Source: Runella sp. MFBS21
GTDB lineage: Bacteria; Bacteroidota; Bacteroidia; Cytophagales; Spirosomataceae
NCBI RefSeq assembly: GCF_029433105.1
Contig: NZ_JARNTW010000004.1
Location: 270,977-334,976, forward strand
Direction: 5' to 3'
DNA length: 64,000 nucleotides
Under the pieces are notes generated by a model, which had not been told where the DNA came from, did not search any database, and was given only the letters and a program-made list of their open reading frames with translations. Made by a program: the position numbers and the translations under genes. Positions 52,054 through 60,285 of the stretch are shown in pieces. Position 1 is the stretch's first letter, and the number at the start of each line of letters is the position of its first letter.

Positions 52054-52593
52054 ATGCCTCCTCGTAAATTGTCTATGGATGACCTCAATCGATTGTCGGT
52101 TGAAGATTTTAAAAACGTCGAAAAAAATCCCTTTGTATTTGTATTAGATGATATTCGAAGCTTAAACAACGTAGGATCGGTTTTTCGTACCGCCGATGCT
52201 TTTAGGGCCGAAAAGATATATCTCTGTGGGCTTACCGGTACGCCGCCGCATCGGGATATTACCAAGACCGCCCTCGGAGCAGATGAGTCGGTAGAATGGG
52301 AACATAGCTCGGATGCGCTCACCCTTATTCAAAAATTAAAATCGGAAGGTTACAAAATCGCCGCTTTGGAGCAGGCTCAGGGAAGTGTAATGCTCAATGA
52401 GTTTGAACCACTTTTGTTAGAAAAATATGCTTTTGTGCTTGGGAATGAGGTGTTTGGGGTGAGTGATTTGCTTATCGAACAATGTGATGTATGCCTGGAA
52501 ATTCCGCAGTTTGGTACCAAACATTCCCTCAATGTATCGGTAAGTGCCGGGATTGTGGCATGGGATTTTGTTTCAAAAATCCTGAAAAAATAA
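52054..52593 (+). CDS. TrmH/SpoU-family RNA methyltransferase
   Basis: A 179-residue 2'-O-ribose methyltransferase of the SPOUT class acting on tRNA or rRNA. The SPOUT knot motifs are visible: DDIRSLNNVGSVFRTADAFR, then FVLGNEVFGVSDLLIEQCD and IPQFGTKHSLNVSVSAGIVAWDF. The ATG at 52054 (MPPRKLSMDDLNRL) is used; a TTG eight codons upstream is also open. It is divergent from the M16 peptidase. The exact RNA site cannot be assigned because TrmH, TrmL and RlmB share these motifs, but the short N-terminus argues against RlmB. Confidence 0.92.
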   Translation: MPPRKLSMDDLNRLSVEDFKNVEKNPFVFVLDDIRSLNNVGSVFRTADAFRAEKIYLCGLTGTPPHRDITKTALGADESVEWEHSSDALTLIQKLKSEGYKIAALEQAQGSVMLNEFEPLLLEKYAFVLGNEVFGVSDLLIEQCDVCLEIPQFGTKHSLNVSVSAGIVAWDFVSKILKK

Positions 52594-52750
52594 ACTTAAA
52601 AATGAGCCTATACTTTGGTAGGAATGAAAAATAACGGAACCTTTGGCAATTTTTTGCTTCACTTTTTATACTTTAACATACACAAAAGACTCTGGCATGT
52701 TTGGGTGTCAGGCTTTCTCTCAAAAATCAATTACATAAAACAGTATTAAG

Positions 52751-53236
52751 ATGAAATCAGACAAGAAAAAAAGCACAAGTGAGATTGCGGAGAAAATTGC
52801 GGCCGCGATTGTGGGCGAAAGCACCTCTAAAAAAATTGTAAAGGCTATCAAAAAGACCGCTGAAAAGTTGGCTAAAAAGTTAGAAAAAATAAAGAAAAAA
52901 GAAACCAAAAAAGCCGACGAAGAGGCTAAGAAAAAGGCGAAAAAAGAAAAAGAGAAGGATAAAAAAGCCAAGATCAAAAAATCAGATAAAAAACCGAAGG
53001 AAGGAAAAATTAAAGATGTGAAGGAAAGCACGCCTGTGGAGGTACCGACCGAAGCAGTGGAAGCAACTCCCGAGAAGGCAGAAGAAGCTTCCGAAGCCAA
53101 GCCTGCTCCCAAGCCAAAAGCCTCTAAACCAGCACCTGCGGCGGCCTCAGCTCCTAAGCGTCCAAGTACTAGAAAAACCCCCACAGCACCAAAAACGGCA
53201 CCCACTAGCGACAAAGAAACGAACCCTGAGGGGTAG
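52751..53236 (+). CDS. Lysine-rich, histone-H1-like or low-complexity protein
   Basis: A 161-residue highly basic N-terminal half followed by an acidic then Pro/Ala/Lys-rich tail. Residues about 1-45 are a helical segment (SEIAEKIAAAIVGESTSKKIVKAIKKTAEKLAKKL), then a Lys/Glu-rich coil (about 46-95), a linker rich in Glu and Pro and a tail of KPAPAAA/PKRPSTRK type. No classical domain is present. The PAKK-like tail recalls bacterial histone H1-like proteins, so DNA or RNA binding is possible. Its stop lies 5 bp from the stop of the convergent NuoI-like gene. Composition rather than homology is the evidence. Confidence 0.6.
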   Translation: MKSDKKKSTSEIAEKIAAAIVGESTSKKIVKAIKKTAEKLAKKLEKIKKKETKKADEEAKKKAKKEKEKDKKAKIKKSDKKPKEGKIKDVKESTPVEVPTEAVEATPEKAEEASEAKPAPKPKASKPAPAAASAPKRPSTRKTPTAPKTAPTSDKETNPEG

Positions 53237-53241
53237 CCTGA

Positions 53242-54459
53242 TTACTCTTCTTTTTTAGGCTTCATGGTAGGCTTAAACACCGGTTTGGGACGAGGTATTT
53301 CTTGTTCTGAATCGGTGTTTTTATTTGCTGCTTCCAAAGAAGATGCCTCGTGATTTTCAGTGCTTTTTGTTTCAGTAGCGGGTTTTTTAGGGACAAAAAC
53401 AGGTTTTGGTTTTGGAGCTGCCTGTGGGGAAGCGTCGCTGTTCTCGACTGTAGTTTCAGTAGCGGGCTTTTTAGGGACAAAAACAGGTTTTGGCTTTGGA
53501 GCTGCCTGTGGTGTATTGTCGCTGTTCTCGACTGTAGTTTCAGTAGCGGGCTTTTTAGGGACAAAAACAGGTTTTGGTTTTGGTGCTGCTTGTGGGGAAG
53601 CGTCGCTGTTTTCGACTGTAGTTTCAGCTGCGGGTTTTTTAGGAGCAAAAACAGGTTTTGGTTTTGGAGCTGCCTGTGGTGTATTGTCGCTGTTTTCGAC
53701 TGTAGTTTCTGGTACAGACTTTTTAGGAACGAATGCTGGTTTTGCTCTAGGTGTTGCTGGCGGAGCTATTTCGTTAGTTTCCTCAGTCGTTTTACTTTCG
53801 GTAGTGGGAAGAGTTGGTTTAGGTGAAGGTCTAAAAGCGGGTTTTGGTTTGGCCGCTTCGCCCTCTACAGAAGTGGCTTTGGCGGCAACACTTTGTTTTT
53901 TCAATTCCTCTTTTTCTCGTACAAACTGCTCGTACAAACTCTTCTTCTCTTCTGCTTGTTCGGGCGTCAGATTAGAATAGTGATAATTCATATCTTTGAC
54001 ATCAAACTCACTGTAATCAAAGGTTTTGGTCATCGTAAGGCATTCGGTAGGGCATACGGTAGTACACAAACCACAATAACAGCATTTTGCCATATCGATG
54101 TCAAATTTGGCGGCATAGAGGCGAATCGGAGAGCCGTCGGATGCTTTCCCGATTTCGGCAGTGGCTTTGATAGGCTCAATGTCAATACAATCCACCGGAC
54201 ATACCTTGGCGCATTTGTCGCATACAATACAGTCGTCCATTTCGTTGTGAAGACGATAGCGACCATTGTCAGGAATAGGCATCGATTCAAAGGGGTACTG
54301 TAGTGTTACCATACCATTTGACTCGTTGAAATAGTCTTCTTCGCGGATATTGTTTTGACTACGACGGCGGCGCGCTTCCCACAAATGCCTGAATGTGAGT
54401 TTCATGCCTGCCAAAGTGGTACGAATACCTTCGCTGATATGTTGGAAATAAGTTTTCAA
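53242..54459 (-). CDS. nuoI: NuoI-like 4Fe-4S protein with a repetitive C-terminal tail
   Basis: A 405-residue protein. Residues 1-185 match the NADH-quinone oxidoreductase subunit I: the first cluster motif is C77-x2-C80-x2-C83-x3-C87-P and the second C126-C127-x2-C129-x2-C132-x3-C136-P region (CCYCGLCTTVCPTEC). The family is usually about 160-190 residues. The C-terminal about 215 residues are Pro/Lys/Glu-rich and contain five 28-residue repeats (see the repeat entry). It is 41 bp downstream of pfkB on the same strand, not beside other nuo genes, so the complex I partner genes must be elsewhere. Whether the tail is made in the working protein is unknown. Confidence 0.85.
   Translation of the reverse strand: MKTYFQHISEGIRTTLAGMKLTFRHLWEARRRRSQNNIREEDYFNESNGMVTLQYPFESMPIPDNGRYRLHNEMDDCIVCDKCAKVCPVDCIDIEPIKATAEIGKASDGSPIRLYAAKFDIDMAKCCYCGLCTTVCPTECLTMTKTFDYSEFDVKDMNYHYSNLTPEQAEEKKSLYEQFVREKEELKKQSVAAKATSVEGEAAKPKPAFRPSPKPTLPTTESKTTEETNEIAPPATPRAKPAFVPKKSVPETTVENSDNTPQAAPKPKPVFAPKKPAAETTVENSDASPQAAPKPKPVFVPKKPATETTVENSDNTPQAAPKPKPVFVPKKPATETTVENSDASPQAAPKPKPVFVPKKPATETKSTENHEASSLEAANKNTDSEQEIPRPKPVFKPTMKPKKEE
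53338..53757 (-). repeat. 84-bp coding repeats in the NuoI-like tail
   Basis: About five copies of a 28-residue unit (AAPKPKPVFVPKKPATETTV then ENSDNTPQ or ENSDASPQ), starting at residues 235 (degenerate), 263, 291, 319 and 347. The DNA copies are nearly identical over 84 bp, which indicates recent tandem expansion. The DNTPQ and DASPQ ends alternate. Confidence 0.85.
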
Positions 54460-54500
54460 TAGAAAGGAGATTGATATAGACCTAAATTGGGGTAAATGAG

Positions 54501-55436
54501 TTATTTCTTGTTACCGAGTTTTTGAAGCCAATTCAGAAGTCGTTCGACATCGGCGCGTAAAAAGAGCTGAGTACCTTCGTTCATAGTAGCAGCCGACCCA
54601 CACGCGACCCCCCATTGAAGCATCTCAAAATAAGATAATTCTTGGGTAAGTGCCCAGGTCATGCCAGCTACCATACTATCACCTGCACCTACAGTACTGC
54701 GCTTTTGAACGGGCGGAGCGGGTACGTGTTCGACCAAATCTTTGGTAATGAGCATTGCGCCTTTAGGCCCCATCGATACAATTACTACCTCGCATTTACC
54801 CTCGCCGATGAGCATACGGGCGGCATCATCTACGTCGTCCATTTCCAGTTTGGAAGCTCCTACCAGCGCTTCTAGTTCGCCGATATTGGGTTTTAACAAA
54901 AATACACCTTCATCGCAGGCCGCTTTTAAAGGCTCGCCCGAAGTATCAAGAATAAGCCTTGCACCCATTTTTTTTGAAATCGCCGCTACCTTTTCGTAAA
55001 AATCTACTTCCATCTGAGGAGGAAGGCTACCGCTTGCCACTACGTAGTCGGCCTGCGATTGGGCTAGGGTATCTAAAAAAGCTTGTTTTTCGGTTTCTGT
55101 AAGTGGGGCACCGGGCATTCCAAAGCGGTATTGGGCATTGGTAGAAGTTTCGGCTACGATAAAATTTTCACGTGTCCATTGCTGAGTCTTTACTACTTTG
55201 GTCTCAATTTCCTCTTGTTTGAGCAGCTCTTCGAGATGCTGACCTGTAGGGCCGCCTGCGGTAAAAATAGCTAAAGAATTGCTCCCCAATCTCCTCAATC
55301 CTTTGGATACATTGATACCACCACCACCAGCGTCAAAACGCGGATTGTCACAGCGGAGTTTTTGCTCTGGAATGAGGCGGTCGATAGACGTACTTTTGTC
55401 AACGGCCGGATTGATGGTGAGGGTGGTTATTTTCAT
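54501..55436 (-). CDS. pfkB: PfkB-family sugar-phosphate kinase
   Basis: A 311-residue ribokinase-family kinase like E. coli Pfk-2 or FruK. The ATG at 55436 (MKITTLTINPAVDKS) overlaps the engB stop by 4 bp. Signatures are the N-terminal DAGGGGINVSKGLRRLG and the C-terminal catalytic VGAGDSMVAGMTWAL with the Asp base. NPAVD and PGGGGINVS-type motifs are shared by 1-phosphofructokinase and tagatose-6-P kinase, so the phosphorylated sugar is probably fructose-6-P or fructose-1-P; the sequence cannot decide this by eye. It lies in a run with engB, VOC and beta-lactamase-like genes. Confidence 0.92.
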   Translation of the reverse strand: MKITTLTINPAVDKSTSIDRLIPEQKLRCDNPRFDAGGGGINVSKGLRRLGSNSLAIFTAGGPTGQHLEELLKQEEIETKVVKTQQWTRENFIVAETSTNAQYRFGMPGAPLTETEKQAFLDTLAQSQADYVVASGSLPPQMEVDFYEKVAAISKKMGARLILDTSGEPLKAACDEGVFLLKPNIGELEALVGASKLEMDDVDDAARMLIGEGKCEVVIVSMGPKGAMLITKDLVEHVPAPPVQKRSTVGAGDSMVAGMTWALTQELSYFEMLQWGVACGSAATMNEGTQLFLRADVERLLNWLQKLGNKK

Positions 55437-56032
55437 TTTGGTAATTGATTCCACTCGTTGATTTGTTGGAGGATTTCTTCACGGCCCTGATTAGCAACTG
55501 ATGATGTAACAAAAATTTGGGGTAAATCTACCCACGTTTCTAGCAAGGTTTTTTTATAATTTTCGAGATTAGTTTTAAGCTGAGCGGCGCTCAATTTGTC
55601 AGTTTTTGTAAAAACTAGTGCAAACGGAATACCTTGAGTTCCCAATTTTTCTATGAATTCAAGATCTACTTTTTGAGCCTCAATACGACTATCAATCAAT
55701 ACAAAAGTACAGACTAGACTTTCGCGCTTGAAAAGATAATTGTCAATCATTTCGCTCCATTTTTTTCGGTCGGCTTGCGAAACTTTGGCGTAGCCATAGC
55801 CGGGTAAATCTACCAAATACCATTCGTTGTTGATATTAAAATGGTTGATTACCTGGGTTTTGCCGGGCGTTGATGAGGTCTTGGCCAAATCGCGACGCTG
55901 TGTGAGTGAGTTAATCAATGACGATTTGCCTACATTCGAACGCCCAATGAAAGCATATTCAGGGCGGTCAGGGGCGGGACATTGCTCATTGTTGGACGAG
56001 CTTTTGACGAAGACAGATGTTTTGATTTTCAT
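55433..56032 (-). CDS. engB: Ribosome biogenesis GTPase EngB/YsxC
   Basis: A 199-residue GTPase needed for large ribosomal subunit assembly. The G1 loop is GRSNVGKSS (about 31-39), G2 is in STPGKTQ, G3 is DLPGYG, and G4 is FTKTDK. Length fits the YihA/YsxC family. The stop overlaps the pfkB start by 4 bp, so the two are coupled. Upstream, the VOC gene ends 34 bp away, and they are probably on one transcript. EngB is a cytosolic, widely conserved protein; its pairing with sugar-kinase and lactamase-like genes looks incidental. Confidence 0.96.
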   Translation of the reverse strand: MKIKTSVFVKSSSNNEQCPAPDRPEYAFIGRSNVGKSSLINSLTQRRDLAKTSSTPGKTQVINHFNINNEWYLVDLPGYGYAKVSQADRKKWSEMIDNYLFKRESLVCTFVLIDSRIEAQKVDLEFIEKLGTQGIPFALVFTKTDKLSAAQLKTNLENYKKTLLETWVDLPQIFVTSSVANQGREEILQQINEWNQLPK

Positions 56033-56066
56033 AGCACAAAATTACGAATAATCTACACGAGATAGT

Positions 56067-56456
56067 TCAAATTTCGTAAAACTCAATCGGGAGGTCGTCG
56101 GGATCGGCTATAAAAAAGAAGAATTTTTGGGTAAATTCATCTTGTCTTATTTCTTCACAAGTAACTCCTGCATGGAGGAGCAAAGTATGGGTTTGATGAA
56201 TGTTTTCTACTTTGAAAGCCAAATGTCGGAGTCCGGCTGCTTCGGGGCGGGAAGTACGAGCAGGGGGATTGGGAAACGAAAAAAGCTCAATTTGATACAG
56301 ACCATTGACCGCCAAATCCAATTTATAGGAATCACGCTCTGCTCTATACACTTCTGCCATGACGGTCAATCCCAGTATTTGGGTATAAAAATGTTTAGAG
56401 CGAGCATAATCGCTACAAATAATGGCTACATGATGGATTCCCTGAAGTGAGAGCAT
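56067..56456 (-). CDS. VOC-family (glyoxalase-like, YaeR type) protein
   Basis: A 129-residue cytosolic VOC domain protein. HHVAIICSDYARSKHFYTQILGL opens the fold, and ADPDDLPIEFYEI closes it with the Glu metal ligand; AEVYRAERDSYKLDLAVNG and GLRHLAFKVENI lie between. The pattern matches the SMU1112c/YaeR group, which resembles glyoxalase I and whose substrate is uncertain. It lies 15 bp before the beta-lactamase-like gene's end and 34 bp before engB, within a compact minus-strand run. Not similar enough to the exported VOC protein at 34535 to call a duplicate. Confidence 0.9.
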   Translation of the reverse strand: MLSLQGIHHVAIICSDYARSKHFYTQILGLTVMAEVYRAERDSYKLDLAVNGLYQIELFSFPNPPARTSRPEAAGLRHLAFKVENIHQTHTLLLHAGVTCEEIRQDEFTQKFFFFIADPDDLPIEFYEI

Positions 56457-56471
56457 ACAGTAGAAAATAGT

Positions 56472-57353
56472 TTATTTGACAAAATCGTAAATCATTTCGG
56501 ATACTTCGGCCATTGCGTTGACACCCACTTCGGGTTTGGTTAGTTTTTTAGAAAGCAAAACCAAGACATACGCCTTCCCATTGGGTAAAAACACAATCCC
56601 CGAATCATGCCTTACGCCAGTGATAGAGCCAGTTTTGTGGGCTACTTTGGCATGAGAAGGAAGGTGTTTAGGAATCATTTCGTTGAATTTTTGATCCAAA
56701 AGTATTTGAATCATTTTATCGGAGGCTGTGGGTGATACAGCTTGTTTTTGGGCTATTTTTTCAAAAATAAGCATCAAATCATAAGCCGTTGTGGTGTTGC
56801 TGAGTCCCTTTTCAAAGGCTTTGGTATCTTCTACGCCTCTCAGCACATTTATATCTTTAGCACCTAATTCACGCATGAATTGATTGGCATTTTTGGCATC
56901 CACTAAGTCAATGAGAATATTGGTGGCCAAATTGCTACTCACAATAATCATCTGATAAGTAAGGTCATAAATGGTCATTTTAGAGCCAATTTTTTTATAC
57001 ATATCATCTGCACTATCATCGCTGATATCGAGCTTAAAAGGGCTACCATCCACAATACTTTTAAATTCATTTTTGACCAAAATAGAATCGCTTAAATTGA
57101 ATTGTCCGGCTTCTGCTTGTCTAAAAACTTCCATCATCACCGGGGTTTTCATGGTACTTGCCGCATGAAAATTTTCTTTTTCGTTGATAAACAACGTTTG
57201 CTGGGTTTGAAGGTCTTTGAATGCAAGTGCAAAGTCACCTTCTATTTGGCTTAGTTTGGATACAATGCTTGTGCGCAGTTGGTCGATAGTAGGCTTTTGG
57301 GCAAAAGAAGGAAGGCCTAGCCCTAGTAGCAAGTAGTATAGAAAGTGTTTCAT
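56472..57353 (-). CDS. Class A beta-lactamase-like serine hydrolase
   Basis: A 293-residue exported protein with signal peptide (about 1-18). The active-site S-x-x-K is STMK (S66, K69), and the KTG box is HKTGS near 232. The SDN box reads VSSN (S139-S140-N141) instead of SDN. The omega-loop Glu is uncertain, in the FEKGLSNTTTAYD region. These traits suit the class A2-like chromosomal enzymes of Bacteroidota (for example the PER, CepA group) or a D-alanyl-D-alanine-type hydrolase. Whether it degrades beta-lactams is unknown. First gene of the run VOC, engB, pfkB, NuoI-like. No mobile DNA flanks it. Confidence 0.82.
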   Translation of the reverse strand: MKHFLYYLLLGLGLPSFAQKPTIDQLRTSIVSKLSQIEGDFALAFKDLQTQQTLFINEKENFHAASTMKTPVMMEVFRQAEAGQFNLSDSILVKNEFKSIVDGSPFKLDISDDSADDMYKKIGSKMTIYDLTYQMIIVSSNLATNILIDLVDAKNANQFMRELGAKDINVLRGVEDTKAFEKGLSNTTTAYDLMLIFEKIAQKQAVSPTASDKMIQILLDQKFNEMIPKHLPSHAKVAHKTGSITGVRHDSGIVFLPNGKAYVLVLLSKKLTKPEVGVNAMAEVSEMIYDFVK

Positions 57354-57452
57354 AATTGACGAAGCATGTTTTTAAAAAATAAACATAGTCAAGTTTAGCT
57401 CATACTTGTAATTTATTTTGAGAAAACTTGATGAATTTGACCTTAAACATGA

Positions 57453-59291
57453 CTACCGCTGAAGCATAACAGAACCATAGTGCCGTTGTATGTTGTTGGT
57501 TTTTAGGTTTTTATATTCAAAAACATAGGTGTAACTATCGAGAGGGCATAGCGTATTTTTAAAGAAGCCATCCCATTGTGGTTGAGGGCTTTCTTCGGTA
57601 TAAATTGGAAGCCCTAATCGGTTATAGATAGTGAGCTTATGGGGAATTCCACCCGTGATGAACAAGTGAAATGTATCATTGATGCCGTCGCTATTGGGGG
57701 TAAACACATCCGGAGCAAATACTCTCACGCCGCACTGTTCTATCGTTACCTGCACCGAATCGGAGGCTGAGCAAGAGTTTTGAATGATGTGTAAGGTGTA
57801 AGTACCCGTTTGGGAGACAGTAATAGAAGGAGTAATGGCACCCGACGACCAAGCATAGGTATAAGGTGCACTAGGATTAGGGCTGGTGATAAGAGGACTT
57901 ACTACTAGGCTTTCACCTTCGCAAAGTGTTGTATCTTGCCCTAATTTTACGGTAGGAGAGGCAATCACTTCTATGGTGCGTGTAGCTTCGCAGCCTGCTT
58001 CAGTACTTACCAAAACTTCGTACTTATCTGGCTGCGATACCGAAATGGCCGGGGTCGTTTCATTGCTGTGATTCCAGAGATAGCGGAGATTTGGCTCAGA
58101 AGTACCTGCGTCCAACACAAGAGTCAATCCTGTAAAGCATAATTGTTGATTGGGGGCTAGGCTAGGGGGCTTGCCTGCTATTACTTCAGTAGAGGTTTTG
58201 ACGTTACAATTACCCTTAGAGAGCGTAAGGTCATATTGTCCGGGTTGATTGACTGTAATTTTGGGGATAGTTGCACCCGTTGACCATCGGTATCTGACGG
58301 CAGTATCTTGTGGCGTGAAAGTAGGTGTAATCTCTACCGTACGTTTGGGACAAATCTCTTTCGGAGAACCAAAGTCTACTTTGGGGAAAGGAACTACCTC
58401 CACTCGAATCGTGTCTTTGACGGTGATTCCACAGTCGTTGCGGTAGCTGACCGTGTAGGTAGTGGTTTGGGTAGGACGTGCTATAGGGGTACGGGAGCTA
58501 GGAGCTGAGAGAGATGTGGTAGGAGTCCACTGATAAGCTCCGTCGGAAGAAGGGCGTCCAGTGAGGAGTACATCTTGATTAGGACAAATGTCTTTGAATA
58601 CATTTTTAAGTACCGCTTCTTTCTTTAGGCACACGGTTTGGATGTTGTAAGCACCGCCTGTAGAGCCTGAGATACCCCACCATACTTCGGGTTTGCCGCT
58701 AAAAATATCAGTTACAATGTCTTTGTTGAGTCTTAGACGTAGTTGGCAATCAAAATACACTTCTAGCGTAAGTGTTTGGGAATCCCACCGAATGTTTACT
58801 AAATGGTTTTTTCCGTCCTCGATATTGGGACTAGTGGCAGAGGCGGATACTGGGCCTTGTAGATTGTGAGGGGTAAGATGATTGACGGAGCCATTTTGAA
58901 GAATCGCCATGTGGTCACTTGCAAGATCACCTACGCCACTACCATTGTTATAGGTATCAAATTCGACTCCTAAAGAAGGTGAAATTCCAGCAAAGCCTAG
59001 CCCCATCCCCGAACCTCCAATGACATCTTTCCCCCTTGATTGCATAATAAAAGCCATGCCATCCGCACCAGCGTCGTTACTGCCAAAATTGATGATAAAT
59101 TCTAGGTTGAGAGATTGGTGGAGATTTAATTTCTCTTCGTACCATACTACCCCAAATTGATTGGAACGCGCATCTGTGACGCGGTAGCATTCGCTGTCGA
59201 TGGGGCGAGCATCTTTGTAAGTATAGTAAGTTTGGGTAAAAGCAGTAACTGCGTACAGAGAAAAAAATACAAAGAAGATGAAGTTTTTCAT
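57453..59291 (-). CDS. Lectin/Ig-like surface protein with T9SS type B sorting domain
   Basis: A 612-residue protein with signal peptide (about 1-19). Residues about 20-225 resemble an L-type (legume-like) lectin: GADGMAFIMQSRGKDVIGGSGMGLGFAGISPSLGVEFDTYNNGSGVGDLASDH. Several Ig-like or PKD-like modules follow (about 230-520), each with a 'W-S-T-G-x-x-x-P-x-I-x-V' core. The C-terminal about 90 residues (FTPNSDGINDTFHLFITGG...LTIYNRLGLPIYTEESPQ...SYTYVFEYK) are a gliding-motility-associated sorting domain, so it is exported by the type IX system and fixed to the cell surface. Carbohydrate binding at the surface is likely. Confidence 0.9.
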   Translation of the reverse strand: MKNFIFFVFFSLYAVTAFTQTYYTYKDARPIDSECYRVTDARSNQFGVVWYEEKLNLHQSLNLEFIINFGSNDAGADGMAFIMQSRGKDVIGGSGMGLGFAGISPSLGVEFDTYNNGSGVGDLASDHMAILQNGSVNHLTPHNLQGPVSASATSPNIEDGKNHLVNIRWDSQTLTLEVYFDCQLRLRLNKDIVTDIFSGKPEVWWGISGSTGGAYNIQTVCLKKEAVLKNVFKDICPNQDVLLTGRPSSDGAYQWTPTTSLSAPSSRTPIARPTQTTTYTVSYRNDCGITVKDTIRVEVVPFPKVDFGSPKEICPKRTVEITPTFTPQDTAVRYRWSTGATIPKITVNQPGQYDLTLSKGNCNVKTSTEVIAGKPPSLAPNQQLCFTGLTLVLDAGTSEPNLRYLWNHSNETTPAISVSQPDKYEVLVSTEAGCEATRTIEVIASPTVKLGQDTTLCEGESLVVSPLITSPNPSAPYTYAWSSGAITPSITVSQTGTYTLHIIQNSCSASDSVQVTIEQCGVRVFAPDVFTPNSDGINDTFHLFITGGIPHKLTIYNRLGLPIYTEESPQPQWDGFFKNTLCPLDSYTYVFEYKNLKTNNIQRHYGSVMLQR

Positions 59292-59375
59292 TTTTGCCGC
59301 TCAGTTTCTGTTACACTTACCTACCCACCAAAAATACGGAATCTGAGCAAAACCATGAAGTAAATGAGAATTTAA

Positions 59376-59419
59376 AAGGTTGATAGACTCAAATTTTTAT
59401 ACTTTAGTCAATCAACCTT
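59376..59419 (-). terminator. Possible terminator after NIPSNAP gene
   Basis: AAGGTTGAT-A-GACT (59376-59389) pairs with AGTC-A-ATCAACCTT (59406-59419), with one A-A mismatch and a 16-nt loop. Read on the minus strand it is followed by a short T run. It lies 19 bp after the NIPSNAP stop. Confidence 0.5.
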
Positions 59420-59437
59420 CTAAATATTTCACCTTCT

Positions 59438-60205
59438 TTAAATCTGTGAATAGGGGGTCGGTTCTAGAAAAATACGTTCAATCCGCGATACTGTATTGGC
59501 GTATTCGGGCGCTTGGGAAAGTTGTTTCCAGTCAGGGTCAGCGCTGAACTTGGCCCAATTGGCGTTACGTTCTTCCATGTCCTTGAATGTAAGCATATAA
59601 GTAAGGCAAGGCAAACGATGTCCGATAAGTACTTCTCCAAAAAACACAATGTTGAGTTTAACTTTGTTGAAAATTGCGATTTCTCCCTCATTAAACATCT
59701 TGATTTTGCGTCTGACAGCATCTTCGCTGAAGCCCTCGTACGTTCGTAATTCCAAAATACGCGGCTCTTTGGGAGGAGTAGCTAAAGTAGGCATCCCGTC
59801 AAATGCCACCATCAGAGAGCTACTGATACGGTCATAAATAGCCTTGTCGGGCAAAGTTTGATGATAAGCTTCACTGGCTTTGAGGTAGTCGGCATCGGTT
59901 TTGAGCTGTTGTTGAATTTGGAAATATGTCTCTTGAGAACTATGTACTAGTAATAAATGGAGTTTGGCAGGTTCATCCTTTCCTAGTTCTTTAAAAACTC
60001 CCACCTGCTTCACACCGAGGCGATTGAGCGCCGGAATGAGTGCATTTTGAAGATAGGTTTCTAGACGAGGCATACCTCCCATTCTTAGCTCAAATGAGCG
60101 CAATTCATAGATTTCTTTTTGTTTTTTAGGAGAATGAGCTAACACAGGTGAGGCAGCGCCAAGCCCCAAAAGAGAGGATGTAGCAATAAATTTTCTTCTT
60201 TTCAT
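59438..60205 (-). CDS. NIPSNAP-family protein with Tat-like signal
   Basis: A 255-residue protein. The N-terminus MKRRKFIATSSLLGLGAASP has the RRKF twin-arginine pattern and a hydrophobic region, so export through Tat is likely. The body holds two NIPSNAP domains: ELRSFELRMGGMPRLETYLQNALIPALNRLG, and ILELRTYEGFSEDAVRRKIKMFNEGEIAIFNKV. NIPSNAP proteins are widespread, with no agreed biochemical role in bacteria. Upstream and on the same strand lies a serine hydrolase, 80 bp away. Confidence 0.88.
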   Translation of the reverse strand: MKRRKFIATSSLLGLGAASPVLAHSPKKQKEIYELRSFELRMGGMPRLETYLQNALIPALNRLGVKQVGVFKELGKDEPAKLHLLLVHSSQETYFQIQQQLKTDADYLKASEAYHQTLPDKAIYDRISSSLMVAFDGMPTLATPPKEPRILELRTYEGFSEDAVRRKIKMFNEGEIAIFNKVKLNIVFFGEVLIGHRLPCLTYMLTFKDMEERNANWAKFSADPDWKQLSQAPEYANTVSRIERIFLEPTPYSQI

Positions 60206-60285
60206 GATGATTGTAGGTTATCTTAATCCAAAGTTTGGACTAGGCCGTCTTTACCTACACAATGTCAAAATCTATGAATCGAAAT

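Noticed and set aside
52720-53214. Minus-strand frame opposite the lysine-rich gene
   Set aside because: Its hydrophobic, Ser/Phe-rich text is what antisense of Lys/Ala/Glu codons gives; no start context or family.
53360-53980. Plus-strand frame of about 200 codons, opposite the NuoI-like gene
   Set aside because: It is the antisense of the repetitive tail, so long open frames arise from the repeat; the minus-strand frame contains the ferredoxin motifs.
56472-57353. Acquired resistance gene
   Set aside because: No integron, insertion sequence or composition change flanks it; it sits in a housekeeping run.
57390-57431. Hairpin TCAAGTTT/AAACTTGA before the T9SS gene
   Set aside because: The loop is 27 nt and no T run follows, so it is too weak to call.
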